In this document: positions 56,324-64,000 of the stretch, in pieces | How positions within the stretch are numbered: position 1 is the first letter of the stretch | How the letters are laid out: each line of letters begins with the position of its first letter | Source of the DNA: Mycobacterium fragae | Lineage (GTDB): Bacteria; Actinomycetota; Actinomycetes; Mycobacteriales; Mycobacteriaceae | Assembly (NCBI RefSeq): GCF_002102185.1 | Contig: NZ_LQOW01000003.1 | Coordinates: forward strand, 124,001-188,000 | Reading direction: 5' to 3' | DNA length: 64,000 nucleotides | Translations under genes and position numbers: made by a program | The notes under the pieces: model-generated | Database searches by the model: none | Seen by the model: only the letters and a program-made list of their open reading frames with translations | What the model was told of the DNA's origin: nothing

Positions 56324-57787
56324 ATGTCAGGCTCGCGCTCGCTGATCGACAGCTACCAGGTCTACATCGACGGGCGGTGGGTCGAGCCACAGAACGGCCG
56401 CTACGACGACATCTGCCCTGCCACCGAGGCTGTGATCGCCTCGGCTCCCGACCCCAGTCATGCCCAGGTCGACGCCGCCATCGCCGCTGCGCGCGCCGCG
56501 TTCGACTCCGGGCCGTGGGCCGACGCCGGACCCGAGCAGCGGTCGGGCTGGCTCAACCAGCTCGGCCAGGCGTTACTGGAACATGCCGACGACTTCTACG
56601 CGTTGGCGCAGCAGGAGTGGGGCTGCACCGCCAACGAGCGACTGGTCCACATCGACGGACCCCCGTTCATGGCTTTGCAGGCGGCCGAACTCGCCAGCCA
56701 TCCGGTCGAAGAGGAGATCGAAGCATACGGTGCCGCCGGGAAAGCGGTGCTGCGCTACGAGCCGCTCGGCGTGGTGTCGATCCTGACGCCGTGGAACTTT
56801 CCGCATACCCTCAACGTGATGAAGGTGACCGCCGGACTGGCGGCCGGCAACACCGTCGTACTCAAGCCGTCGCCGCTGGCTCCGCTGGCCGGCCTGGCGC
56901 TGGCCCGAATCATCGACGAGCACACCGACATTCCGCCTGGTGTGGTCAACGTCGTCACGCCCTCGGACATCGAGTCCAGCAAGCTGTTGACCGTCGACCC
57001 ACGGATCGACATGGTCAGCTTCACCGGAAGCTCAGCAGTGGGCAGGGAAGTGATGGCCGCGGCCGGCGGCACCATGAAACGACTGTTGCTCGAATGCGGC
57101 GGGAAGTCGGCCAGCATCGTGCTCGACGATGTCGGTCTGAGCGACGAGTTGCTGGAGCGGATGCTTTTCGAGTCCTGCTCGTTCCACGCCGGACAGGCCT
57201 GCATCCTGCACAGCCGGCTGCTGCTTCCCGATCCGATCCACGACGAGGTCGTCGATCGGCTGGTAACGCTGGCCCGCGAAGTGAAGGTCGGCGATCCCAC
57301 CGACCCGCAGGTGCAGATGGGTCCGCTGATCAGCGCCGCGCAGCGCCAGCGCGTCCAGGCACACGTCGACGGCGCCCTCAACGACGGCGCCAAGCTCGCG
57401 ACCGGCGGTGGGCGACCGGCCGGCTTGGATACCGGCTACTACTTCGAACCGACGATCCTCACCGACGTCACACCGGATTCGACGATCGCGCAGGAAGAAG
57501 TGTTCGGCCCGGTGCTGTCGGTGCTGCGCTACCGTGACGACGACGACGCGGTGAGGATTGCCAACAACTCGCAATACGGGCTTTCCGGCGCGGTGTGGGG
57601 CACCGACGTGGACCGTGCGGTCGGCGTCGCCCGCCGCGTTCGCACTGGCCAGATCACGGTCAACGGCAGCGGTCCCGGCGGTGCTCCGTTCGGCGGCTTC
57701 AAACAGAGCGGCTTCGGCCGAGAAAGCGGCGGTATCAGGGGAATTCGTCAGTACATGGAGCCAAAGGCCATAGGACTGCCGGCGTGA
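56324..57787 (+). CDS. Aldehyde dehydrogenase
   Basis: 487 residues with the complete NAD(P) aldehyde dehydrogenase site: TPWNFPHTLNVMKVTAGLAAGNTVVLKPSP, FTGSSAVGREVM, general base Glu257 in LLLECGGKSA and nucleophile Cys293 in FHAGQACILHS. Divergent from the P450 operon and coupled (GTGA) to the CoA-transferase gene, so probably it turns the aldehyde made by P450/alcohol dehydrogenase into the acid that the transferase then activates. Chain length of the substrate is unknown. Confidence 0.92.
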   Translation: MSGSRSLIDSYQVYIDGRWVEPQNGRYDDICPATEAVIASAPDPSHAQVDAAIAAARAAFDSGPWADAGPEQRSGWLNQLGQALLEHADDFYALAQQEWGCTANERLVHIDGPPFMALQAAELASHPVEEEIEAYGAAGKAVLRYEPLGVVSILTPWNFPHTLNVMKVTAGLAAGNTVVLKPSPLAPLAGLALARIIDEHTDIPPGVVNVVTPSDIESSKLLTVDPRIDMVSFTGSSAVGREVMAAAGGTMKRLLLECGGKSASIVLDDVGLSDELLERMLFESCSFHAGQACILHSRLLLPDPIHDEVVDRLVTLAREVKVGDPTDPQVQMGPLISAAQRQRVQAHVDGALNDGAKLATGGGRPAGLDTGYYFEPTILTDVTPDSTIAQEEVFGPVLSVLRYRDDDDAVRIANNSQYGLSGAVWGTDVDRAVGVARRVRTGQITVNGSGPGGAPFGGFKQSGFGRESGGIRGIRQYMEPKAIGLPA

Positions 57788-60087
57788 CCGCAGCCCTACG
57801 CGGGCTCCGCGTCGTCGAGATCGCCAACGAGATCTCGGGTCCCTACTGCGGCAAGCTATTCGTCGACCTCGGCGCCGAGGTCACCAAGATCGAACCGCCA
57901 TCGGGTGACCCGCTGCGCCGATGGGGCCCGTTTCCCGCCGGCCGGCTCGATCCCGATCGCTGTGGGCTGTTCGAGTACCTCAACGCCGGAAAGCGCAGCG
58001 AGGCCCGCGATTTCGCCGATGAAACCGACCTGGCGGGGGTCCGTGAGCTCGTCGGCGACGCCGATGTCCTCATCGACGCCCTTGCGCCTGGAACCCTCGA
58101 CGGGGTCGATCCTCGCCGGGTCGTTGTGCGCATCTCGAACTTCGGGCGGCACAGTTCATTTCGTGATCGAGCGGCCACGCCGCTGACCATGCAGGCGGCA
58201 TCCGGCTGGGTCAGCACACGCGATCCCGACCGCCCTCCCGTGCAAGCCGGCGCCCGGATCTCCGAATTCGTCGCGGGCGCATACGCTGCCCTGGGTGCAC
58301 TGACCGCGCTGCGCATCGCACCCGCCGATCGAGTGACCGAGGTCGACGTCTCGGTGTTGGAGGCGTTGCTGTCCACGCTGCCGTACCCGATGCTGCTGGC
58401 CGAGAAAATGCGCACCCTGGGCCTGCCGGTCAATACCCGGTCTGCCCCGATGCTCGGTGTCGTGCGGGCCGCCGACGGCTGGGTCGGGATCAACTGCCTG
58501 ACCGGGCAGCACTGGCTCGACGTGTGCGCCATGGTCGGACTGCCGGAGTTCGGCGAGCATCAGTTCGCGATCATGATGGGTGGCCCCGAGCGCGCCGACT
58601 TCTTCGCCAAAGCCCAACCGTGGCTTGCCGAGCGAACCGTCGCCGAGATCGTCGAACTCAGTCAGGCGCTGCGCATTCCGGCTGCGCCGGTCGCCGACGG
58701 CGCCGGCACGCTGGAATGCCCGCAATACCTCGAGCGGGGATTCTTCATCGAAGGTGGCGGCGCCGATTGGTCGTTTCGACGTCCCGGGCCGCCGTTTCGG
58801 TTTTCGAACACTTCGGCGCGCGGTGAGCCATGGCGGGAAGCCCGGCCGGTCGCCGCGGATCCGTCCCTGCCATTCGCGGGAGTGAAAGTCCTTGATCTCA
58901 GCACGTTCTGGGCGGGTGCGTACCTCACCTGCTACCTCGGAGCCTTCGGTGCCGACATCGTCAAAGTCGAGTCAATCCAGCGTCCAGACGGTTTCCGGTA
59001 TTCGGGCGCATATCCGCACGAGGGCGAGGACTGGTATGAGCGCAGCGCGCTGTGGCAGGCCACCAACCTCAACAAGCGCGACCTCACCCTCGATCTCACC
59101 TCGCAGCGCGGCCGCGACCTCGCGCGCCGGCTGGCTGCCGACGTCGACGTCGTCGTCGAGAACTTCTCCCCTCGGGTGGTGGAGCAGTTCGGGCTGGACT
59201 ATCCGTCGCTGGTATCGATCAACCCCGACGTAATCCTGGTCCGCATGCCGGGATTCGGCCTGGACGGCCCGTGGCGCGACTACGTCGGCTGGGCGTTGAA
59301 CATCGAACAGGTCTCGGGCATGTCGGCGGTCACCGGCTACGCCGACGGCCCGCCCTGCAACGTGCAGGGCCCGGCCGATCCCATCGTCGGTGTGCATGCC
59401 GGCGTGGCACTGCTCGGCGCGCTCGAGCACCGCCGTCGCACCGGCGAAGGTCAGCAGATCGAGGTCGCGCAGATCGAAGTCGGCGCCGCCGTCACGGCCG
59501 AACCGGTGATCGAGTACTCGATGAACGGAATCGTCAAGCCGCGGGAGGGCAACCGCCGGCGCGGCTACTGCCAAGGTGTCTACCCGACCGCCACCGACGA
59601 CGCTTGGGTGGCGCTGTCGGTGCGCGACGACGCCGACTGGTCGGGGCTGGTGGACGCGATGGGCCGCCCAGAACTGCTCGAGGATGGCCGGCTGGCGTCG
59701 GCCGACGGGCGCGCCGACGCCCACGACGTCTTCGACGATGTGGTCGGTTCCTGGACTAGGACGCAAATGCCGGCGAATATTGTTGCGGCGCTTCGGATAC
59801 GCAACATCCCCGTCGAGGAGCTGCTCACTTCAGATCAGATGTATGACGTGCCTGCGCTGGATGAGCGCGGCTACTACGAGGACTTCCAGCACCCGGTCAC
59901 CGGTCGGCACCGCTATCCGGGGTGGCCGTTTCGCATCAACCCGGGGCCGCGTCGTCATCACCGATTCGCCCCGCCGACGCTTGGCCAGCACAACGACGAG
60001 ATTTTGCGCGCCATGGGCCTATCCGACGACGAGCTCGCCACGCTGCGCCGTGATCGTGTCATCGGCGAGCGGGTGACGGGCTCCTAG
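57784..60087 (+). CDS. Double CaiB/BaiF family III CoA-transferase
   Basis: 767 residues; two full CaiB/BaiF modules in tandem (about 1-365 and 372-767). Each begins with a LRGLRVVEIANEISGPYCGKLFVDLGAEVTKIE-like segment. The catalytic Asp is present in the second (ADPIVGVHAG, Asp532) but the matching place of the first has Glu161 (ARISEFVAGAYAALG). In M. tuberculosis Rv1866 has the same fused layout. Family III transferases move CoA from one acyl-CoA to another acid without ATP. GTG start overlaps the aldehyde dehydrogenase stop. Confidence 0.9.
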   Translation: MTAALRGLRVVEIANEISGPYCGKLFVDLGAEVTKIEPPSGDPLRRWGPFPAGRLDPDRCGLFEYLNAGKRSEARDFADETDLAGVRELVGDADVLIDALAPGTLDGVDPRRVVVRISNFGRHSSFRDRAATPLTMQAASGWVSTRDPDRPPVQAGARISEFVAGAYAALGALTALRIAPADRVTEVDVSVLEALLSTLPYPMLLAEKMRTLGLPVNTRSAPMLGVVRAADGWVGINCLTGQHWLDVCAMVGLPEFGEHQFAIMMGGPERADFFAKAQPWLAERTVAEIVELSQALRIPAAPVADGAGTLECPQYLERGFFIEGGGADWSFRRPGPPFRFSNTSARGEPWREARPVAADPSLPFAGVKVLDLSTFWAGAYLTCYLGAFGADIVKVESIQRPDGFRYSGAYPHEGEDWYERSALWQATNLNKRDLTLDLTSQRGRDLARRLAADVDVVVENFSPRVVEQFGLDYPSLVSINPDVILVRMPGFGLDGPWRDYVGWALNIEQVSGMSAVTGYADGPPCNVQGPADPIVGVHAGVALLGALEHRRRTGEGQQIEVAQIEVGAAVTAEPVIEYSMNGIVKPREGNRRRGYCQGVYPTATDDAWVALSVRDDADWSGLVDAMGRPELLEDGRLASADGRADAHDVFDDVVGSWTRTQMPANIVAALRIRNIPVEELLTSDQMYDVPALDERGYYEDFQHPVTGRHRYPGWPFRINPGPRRHHRFAPPTLGQHNDEILRAMGLSDDELATLRRDRVIGERVTGS

Positions 60088-60141
60088 CCGGCTATCCGCA
60101 AGGCTTCGTCGACTGGGCGCCGCTCCGCTACCCGGGCCAGA

Positions 60142-60174
60142 GCAGAAAGTCCTTCGCGACGAGGGACTTCCTGC
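60142..60174. terminator. Two-way terminator hairpin
   Basis: GCAGAAAGTCC (60142-60152) pairs with GGACTTCCTGC (60164-60174), eleven positions with one mismatch, and an 11-base loop. It fills the 91-base gap between two converging genes (60087 and 60179). Confidence 0.6.
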
Positions 60175-60178
60175 CGGC

Positions 60179-60715
60179 TCAGTCTTCAGAGACCTCGAAG
60201 CGGGTGGCGCCGAAAGGCTCAGCGGTTCCGAACGCGTACACCGTCGTCGGCGTGATCCGGTACGCATACCATGGCGGCGGACCGGCTGACGGGGCGCTGT
60301 AGTCGGCCGTCAGCGCGCCGTCCCGCACCTCGGCGGGCCAGCCTTCCCGAACGAAAGATGCTGCGACGGAGTGTAATTCGGCATCATCGGTGACCACGTT
60401 GGCTGTGCCCTCCACGACAAGGTCGAACTCAGCTGTCGCCACGCCGACGGTGCAGCGCGGATCCGCTGCGATGTTGCGCGACTTACGGGTGTGCGGACCG
60501 GAGCTGAAATACCAGACGCCGCCGATCTGGGTGATGCCCACCGGGGTCAGATGTGGGCTGCCGTCCGCGTTGAGCGTCGTCAGCCACACGGTGTGTCGAT
60601 CGGGACCTCCGGTGCCGGGTGCTTGGGGCAGGTCGCGTGCCAGCGTGTCCCGCACCCGGTTCCAGTCGATTGGCGGCGCCCCGTACCCGTCGAGGTTGCG
60701 ATGTGAGATCTGCAT
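60179..60715 (-). CDS. PPOX-class split-barrel flavin/F420-binding protein
   Basis: 178 residues. Split beta-barrel of the pyridoxamine-phosphate-oxidase type: TVWLTTLNADGSPHLTPVGITQIGGVWYFSSGPHTRKSRNIAADPRCTVGVATAEFDLVVEGTA (about residues 42-105). Mycobacterial members bind FMN, haem or F420, and several are F420-dependent reductases; the sequence does not decide which. Thirty bases after the Nudix gene on the same strand, possibly co-transcribed. Confidence 0.8.
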   Translation of the reverse strand: MQISHRNLDGYGAPPIDWNRVRDTLARDLPQAPGTGGPDRHTVWLTTLNADGSPHLTPVGITQIGGVWYFSSGPHTRKSRNIAADPRCTVGVATAEFDLVVEGTANVVTDDAELHSVAASFVREGWPAEVRDGALTADYSAPSAGPPPWYAYRITPTTVYAFGTAEPFGATRFEVSED

Positions 60716-60745
60716 GCCAATACAGACCGACCCGCGTGGCAGAAG

Positions 60746-61282
60746 TCATCGCTCCGACAGCAGAAGCAGCGTCCATGCGGCGATCGACTGGGCATCGGTG
60801 ATCTCCCCGTCGGCGATCATCCGATCCACTGCCTCGCGGGAGAACCAGGCGCTGTGCATGTCCTGCTCCTCGTGCTCGCGTTCGTGTTCACCCTCGGTGA
60901 CGCCGGTCGCCAGGAACACCCGACCACGCTGGCTGCTCATCCCGGCGGCGACGTCGAGGATGCCGAGAGGATGCATGGCTTGCGCGCGCAGGCCGGTCTC
61001 CTCACGCAGTTCTCGCGCCGCGAGAGCCTCGGGGTCGAGGTCCGCAAGATCGGGTGCGGTGCCCTGCGGGAACTCCCACCGGCGCATGGCGAGCGGATAG
61101 CGGTATTGCTCGACGAGGCAGAACCGGTCGCCGTCGCGTGCGATCACCAGCGCGTAATCCGGCTTGTCGATGACGCCGTAACTGCCGCGACTGCCGTCGG
61201 GACGACGGACCTCGTCCTCCCGCACGCTCATCCAGCGGTTTCGATACACCTCACGCGACGCGACGCGCACGATCGGATCCAT
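60746..61282 (-). CDS. Nudix hydrolase, ADP-ribose pyrophosphatase-like
   Basis: 178 residues. Nudix box near residues 73-97: G...LDPEALAARELREETGL, with EFPQGTAPDLADLD before it. EQYRYPLAMRRWEFPQG is typical of ADP-sugar pyrophosphatases. Likely degrades ADP-ribose or a related nucleoside diphosphate sugar. The insertion element's right end lies only 13 bases before its ATG, so its own promoter has been cut off or replaced. Confidence 0.85.
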   Translation of the reverse strand: MDPIVRVASREVYRNRWMSVREDEVRRPDGSRGSYGVIDKPDYALVIARDGDRFCLVEQYRYPLAMRRWEFPQGTAPDLADLDPEALAARELREETGLRAQAMHPLGILDVAAGMSSQRGRVFLATGVTEGEHEREHEEQDMHSAWFSREAVDRMIADGEITDAQSIAAWTLLLLSER

Positions 61283-61295
61283 CCGTCCAGTATTC

Positions 61296-61340
61296 TTGAC
61301 GTCCTCCCTGCAGTGAAACTGCGGGGATTCCTCGTGCCGG
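61296..61340 (-). repeat. Right-end hairpin and likely guide-RNA 3' end
   Basis: CCCTGCAG (61306-61313) pairs with CTGCGGGG (61319-61326) over a five-base loop with one G-T pair, preceded on the minus strand by GAATC and followed by GAGGACGTCAA, a layout typical of right ends of these elements. In TnpB systems the omega RNA covers this end and its guide is the flanking DNA just outside, here minus-strand 61295 to 61276, which includes the Nudix start codon. The RNA itself is predicted only. Confidence 0.6.
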
Positions 61341-61360
61341 CCGGCTGTCTCGATGGCCGC

Positions 61361-63019
61361 TCATGCGGCTATCGCCGTGGGCTGGTCGGTAGTGGAGGTT
61401 CGTGCCGAGCGGCTCTGTCGCATCACAGTTTTGGCTTTACGCCTCGCTTTGATGCGCGCCACTGACCTCCGCGACGGCGGATGTCTGCGGCCTCGCCGCT
61501 TGCGTGCTGATGCACTACGGCTGGACTTCGGCGACTCGTCGACGTCCTGACAATGCCGCCAGCCCTTGCGGGCTGACGGCAAGTCCAGCCGATCGACCCC
61601 ATCGACCCCGGTGCGGACATGAAGTCCCAGGTAGGCCGAAAACAGGTCGCGATCCTCGCGAATGCCGCACGCGCAGCGGTGCACCCGTTGCGAAAGCGGC
61701 TTGTTCTTTTTCATCCCGCACAGACAGGTTTGCGACAAGGCGGTGGTTCGTGGGTTGTACTCGTAGAGCTGCTGGCCGCCGGCACTTTCAGCCTTGCGGC
61801 GCAACCTGTCTACCAGCAACCCCGGTGCCCGGTCACGCACACTGCGCGGGAAGCTCTTCTGCCACGACACGTAATCAAGTCGCTCACAGGCGATATCGGC
61901 GCCGTGGCCCAACAATCGGTTGCCCAGCGCCCCATGCAAGGATTTGCGGTGCTCGGCCAACCGGCGATGCAACTCGGCCACCTGCCTGGTGGTCCGCATC
62001 GCAGCCGCCGAACGCTGCCAACCGCACCGCACCCACGTGTGAGTGCCATCGGCGCGGAAGCATTCCGGTGAACCGGCACGGTGCTGACGATCCAGACGCC
62101 GCTGGGCGCGGCGCAGCCTCTTGGTATCCAACCGGATGCCATCAGCCAACGGTTCCACCCAGCCCGACCAGCTACCATCACCGCGCTGCACGGCGATCGC
62201 GATCTGGCTCGGGCCGAGGTCAAACGACACCCGACCCGCCCCCACCGGGTGCCGCTGCGTTGGGCGCCCATCACACACCAACTGCATGCGGTAGGTATCA
62301 CGGCCGTCGATCACCGTGCGCACAATCCGGGTCGACAACACTTTCCCGGCCGCGATCAACACTTCGATCTCACCGAGCTCGGCCCGCTGCTCACGACCAC
62401 GGCGACCCCCCATCGCCACCGGCGCGATCGGGATCACCAAACCCGCGCCCCACTGCAACCCAACCAACCGCCAAGCATCATCGGTGTTGGGCCGCAGCGC
62501 ACCATTGCCGTCCTTGGCTGCCACCGAATGCAGACCGCGCCGCGCGTTCTTAAACCGCGGCTTGCCCTTCTTGCCGACGTGCCACTGGCGCACCGCATCA
62601 AACGCTCGCGCCCCCAGATTCTGGGTCTCCTGCGCCGGCAGATGTTCACGCACCCACGACGTGCGCAGCGACGACGCGAACGACTGCGCAGCATCAGCGG
62701 TGAACCCGTGCCCAGCCTGCACCGCCCCAAACGCGGCACCACGCTTCTTACGCTCGGCGGCTGTGCGCCGCGGCAATTCGCGCGCCGCCTGCCAGGCTGG
62801 ATCGGCCTTCACCGCGCGGCTACGCCCGATGAACTCGCCCAGCACCGCGTTATACACCCGCACCCCGGTGAACAACCGAGTGCCGATCTGGCGGCACTGC
62901 GTTGGGGTCGGCCGCAGCGGCCACGACCGCACACGCGTCGGCGCACCCCGGGCCCGCTTGCGCGCACGAGGCTTACCCACCGCCTCGACGGCCGGTGTCG
63001 CTGCCATGCGGTCCGACAT
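61361..63019 (-). CDS. tnpB: TnpB RNA-guided nuclease (transposon-encoded)
   Basis: 552 residues from ATG 63019 (the frame reaches 63130 but over tnpA). RuvC residues kept: Asp in VSFDLGPSQIAIAV, Glu in ADIACERLDYVSW and Asp in GIREDRDLFSAYL. The zinc region has CLCG and CACG, CxC pairs rather than CxxC, as in the actinobacterial subgroup with a DLFSAYL end. An N-terminal basic segment and a 90-residue Arg/Ser/Lys-rich tail follow. TnpB proteins cut DNA next to a short motif, guided by an RNA from the element's right end. Appears intact. Confidence 0.9.
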   Translation of the reverse strand: MSDRMAATPAVEAVGKPRARKRARGAPTRVRSWPLRPTPTQCRQIGTRLFTGVRVYNAVLGEFIGRSRAVKADPAWQAARELPRRTAAERKKRGAAFGAVQAGHGFTADAAQSFASSLRTSWVREHLPAQETQNLGARAFDAVRQWHVGKKGKPRFKNARRGLHSVAAKDGNGALRPNTDDAWRLVGLQWGAGLVIPIAPVAMGGRRGREQRAELGEIEVLIAAGKVLSTRIVRTVIDGRDTYRMQLVCDGRPTQRHPVGAGRVSFDLGPSQIAIAVQRGDGSWSGWVEPLADGIRLDTKRLRRAQRRLDRQHRAGSPECFRADGTHTWVRCGWQRSAAAMRTTRQVAELHRRLAEHRKSLHGALGNRLLGHGADIACERLDYVSWQKSFPRSVRDRAPGLLVDRLRRKAESAGGQQLYEYNPRTTALSQTCLCGMKKNKPLSQRVHRCACGIREDRDLFSAYLGLHVRTGVDGVDRLDLPSARKGWRHCQDVDESPKSSRSASARKRRGRRHPPSRRSVARIKARRKAKTVMRQSRSARTSTTDQPTAIAA

Positions 63020-63062
63020 AGCCACAGCACAACCGTAGAGGCGACCACTGACACCAACGACG

Positions 63063-63393
63063 TCTCGCCGTAAACGCCACAGCGTGTCGCGACTGCACGC
63101 CCACCTCGTCTTCGAAACCACCATGCGCACCGTACGCCGAGCTCGATGTCGAGTTGGTCGAGTTCAACGGCGAGGCCGACCACGCGCACCCGCTCGTGGC
63201 TTATCCGCCCACACAGGCGATCTCGACGCTGATGCAACGCCTCAAAAGCCGCACGGCTAACTCCGTTCGCCGGGAATCCACCGGCGCATGTGTGCCCGCC
63301 CCCATGTGCAGCCACCTGTGGTCGCCGTCCTACTTCGCCGTCTCCTACGGCGGCGCACCCTCATCGATCATCAAGCAATACATCCGAAGGTAA
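63063..63393 (+). pseudogene. tnpA: Degenerate Y1 transposase TnpA
   Basis: Parts of an IS200-type HUH transposase in two frames. The N-terminal piece reads RLHAHLVFETT (about 63090-63122), then the frame changes and the rest reads ELVEFNGEADHAHPLVAYPP (HUH motif DHAH, altered second residue) through LWSPSYFAVSYGGAPSSIIKQYIRR with the Tyr position kept. About 25 residues between the two pieces are missing and a frameshift separates them. Not functional as a single chain. Confidence 0.85.
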
Positions 63394-63402
63394 CCTGCTC
63401 AC

Positions 63403-64000
63403 GTGCTGCTGACCTCGCTCGCCGCAGGCCGCGACATCGGCGACGCCGTCCGCATCGGCGACGTCACGCTCAGCCGCAGCGATTTCGTGGGCGCCGCCAC
63501 GTCGGTGGCCGAACGGGTCGGCGGTGCGGACCGAATGGCGGTGCTGGCCACCCCGACCGCGTCAACCGCGCTGGCCGTCGCGGGTTGCCTGATCGCCGGT
63601 GTGCCGGCGGTGCCGGTGCCCGCCGACGTCGGTCAGGCCGAGCGGCGTCACATCCTCACCGACTCTGGCGCGCAGGCCTGGCTGGGTCCCGTTCCCGACG
63701 AGCCGGAGGGCCTGCCGCACGTCCCGGTGCGCCTGCATGCCCGCTCCTGGCACAGCTATCCTGATCCACCTCCTGAGGCCACCGCGCTGATCATCTACAC
63801 CTCCGGCACCACCGGCCCGCCCAAGGGGGTGCAGCTGAGTGGAAAGGCGATCGCCGCCGACCTGGACGCGCTGGCGCAGGCTTGGCAGTGGACACCGGAG
63901 GACACCCTGGTGCACGGACTGCCGCTTTTTCATGTGCACGGTCTGGTGTTGGGTCTACTCGGGTCGCTACGCGTCGGAAACCGCTTCGTGCACACCGGAA
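63403..64000 (+). CDS. fadD36: FadD36-like acyl-CoA synthetase (5' part)
   Basis: First 199 residues; the frame is open to the window end. MLLTSLAAGRDIGDAVRIGDVTLSRSDFVGAATSVAERV and the ATP motif YTSGTTGPPKG, then VHGLPLFHVHGLVLGLLGSLRVGNRFVHTG, closely follow M. tuberculosis FadD36 (Rv1193), reported active on malonyl/methylmalonyl-type acids in some species; the substrate here is not shown. GTG 63403 gives the same N-terminus as that protein. The tnpA remnant ends nine bases earlier, so its promoter must lie inside or beyond the element remnant. Confidence 0.92.
   Translation, partial: MLLTSLAAGRDIGDAVRIGDVTLSRSDFVGAATSVAERVGGADRMAVLATPTASTALAVAGCLIAGVPAVPVPADVGQAERRHILTDSGAQAWLGPVPDEPEGLPHVPVRLHARSWHSYPDPPPEATALIIYTSGTTGPPKGVQLSGKAIAADLDALAQAWQWTPEDTLVHGLPLFHVHGLVLGLLGSLRVGNRFVHTG

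Larger units (their letters stand above)
61296..63393. mobile_element. IS605-type (IS200/IS605 family) element with TnpB and broken TnpA
   Basis: Divergent tnpA remnant (plus strand) and tnpB (minus strand) in the IS605 arrangement. The right end carries the usual subterminal hairpin 61306-61326 and ends in GTCAA (minus strand 61300-61296). The left end cannot be placed: the tnpA stop is nine bases before the fadD36 GTG, so the left-end hairpin is missing. With TnpA broken it should not move on its own. Confidence 0.85.

Overview
The window is a high-GC actinobacterial chromosome segment, almost certainly from a Mycobacterium. Reasons: a mycothiol gene (mshB), a fused coenzyme F420 gene (fbiC), an lpqW-type lipoprotein, fdxC, and a gene order (narGHJI, typA, lpqW, TetR, mshB, fbiC, fadH, padR, fdxC, dapC ... 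pruC, pruA, pruB ... fadD36) that I recall as the Rv1161-Rv1193 order of M. tuberculosis. Compared with that memory, the PE/PPE genes and the polyketide locus are absent and other modules fill the gaps, so this looks like a non-tuberculous species. The species itself cannot be settled from sequence alone.

Layout. 1-5.4 kb: nitrate reductase operon (narG cut by the window edge). 5.4-20.5 kb: conserved housekeeping and cofactor block (typA, lpqW, mshB, fbiC, fadH-padR, fdxC, dapC). 20.5-25.0 kb: an AidB-like acyl-CoA dehydrogenase coupled to an amino-acid-permease-like transporter with an unusual OB-fold tail. 25.1-29.7 kb: a TetR-controlled cassette with one polypeptide that joins a cytochrome P450 to a Baeyer-Villiger-type flavin monooxygenase, opposite a carboxylesterase. 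29.8-36.9 kb: a tight four-gene operon (FAAL-ACP-thioester reductase, diiron protein, alpha/beta hydrolase-SDR fusion, FMN/[2Fe-2S] reductase), the best candidate for an undescribed pathway. 36.9-37.9 kb: an AT-rich, repeat-bearing intergenic region and a small orphan DNA-binding-like protein. 37.9-45.2 kb: lipid kinase, SDR, DMT transporter and the proline-catabolism locus pruC/pruA-pruB. 45.2-48.4 kb: MFS transporter, VapBC toxin-antitoxin, hydrolase. 48.4-60.1 kb: a coupled operon that resembles the steroid side-chain (igr) operon, facing an aldehyde dehydrogenase and a double CoA-transferase. 60.2-61.3 kb: PPOX-fold and Nudix proteins. 61.3-63.4 kb: an IS605-type element with an intact TnpB and a broken TnpA. 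63.4 kb to the end: fadD36, cut by the window edge.

How the genes may work together (inference). The 48-60 kb genes could oxidise a side-chain methyl group (P450, alcohol and aldehyde dehydrogenases), attach CoA (family III transferase), dehydrogenate (two-subunit ACAD), hydrate (two MaoC proteins plus DUF35) and cleave by retro-aldol (Ltp2-like). The 30-37 kb operon could activate a fatty acid as acyl-AMP, load it on its own carrier domain, release it reductively as an aldehyde or alcohol, and then modify it with a diiron enzyme fed by the linked reductase. The P450-BVMO fusion with its opposing esterase could hydroxylate, insert oxygen and hydrolyse the resulting ester. No tRNA, rRNA or CRISPR array was recognised.
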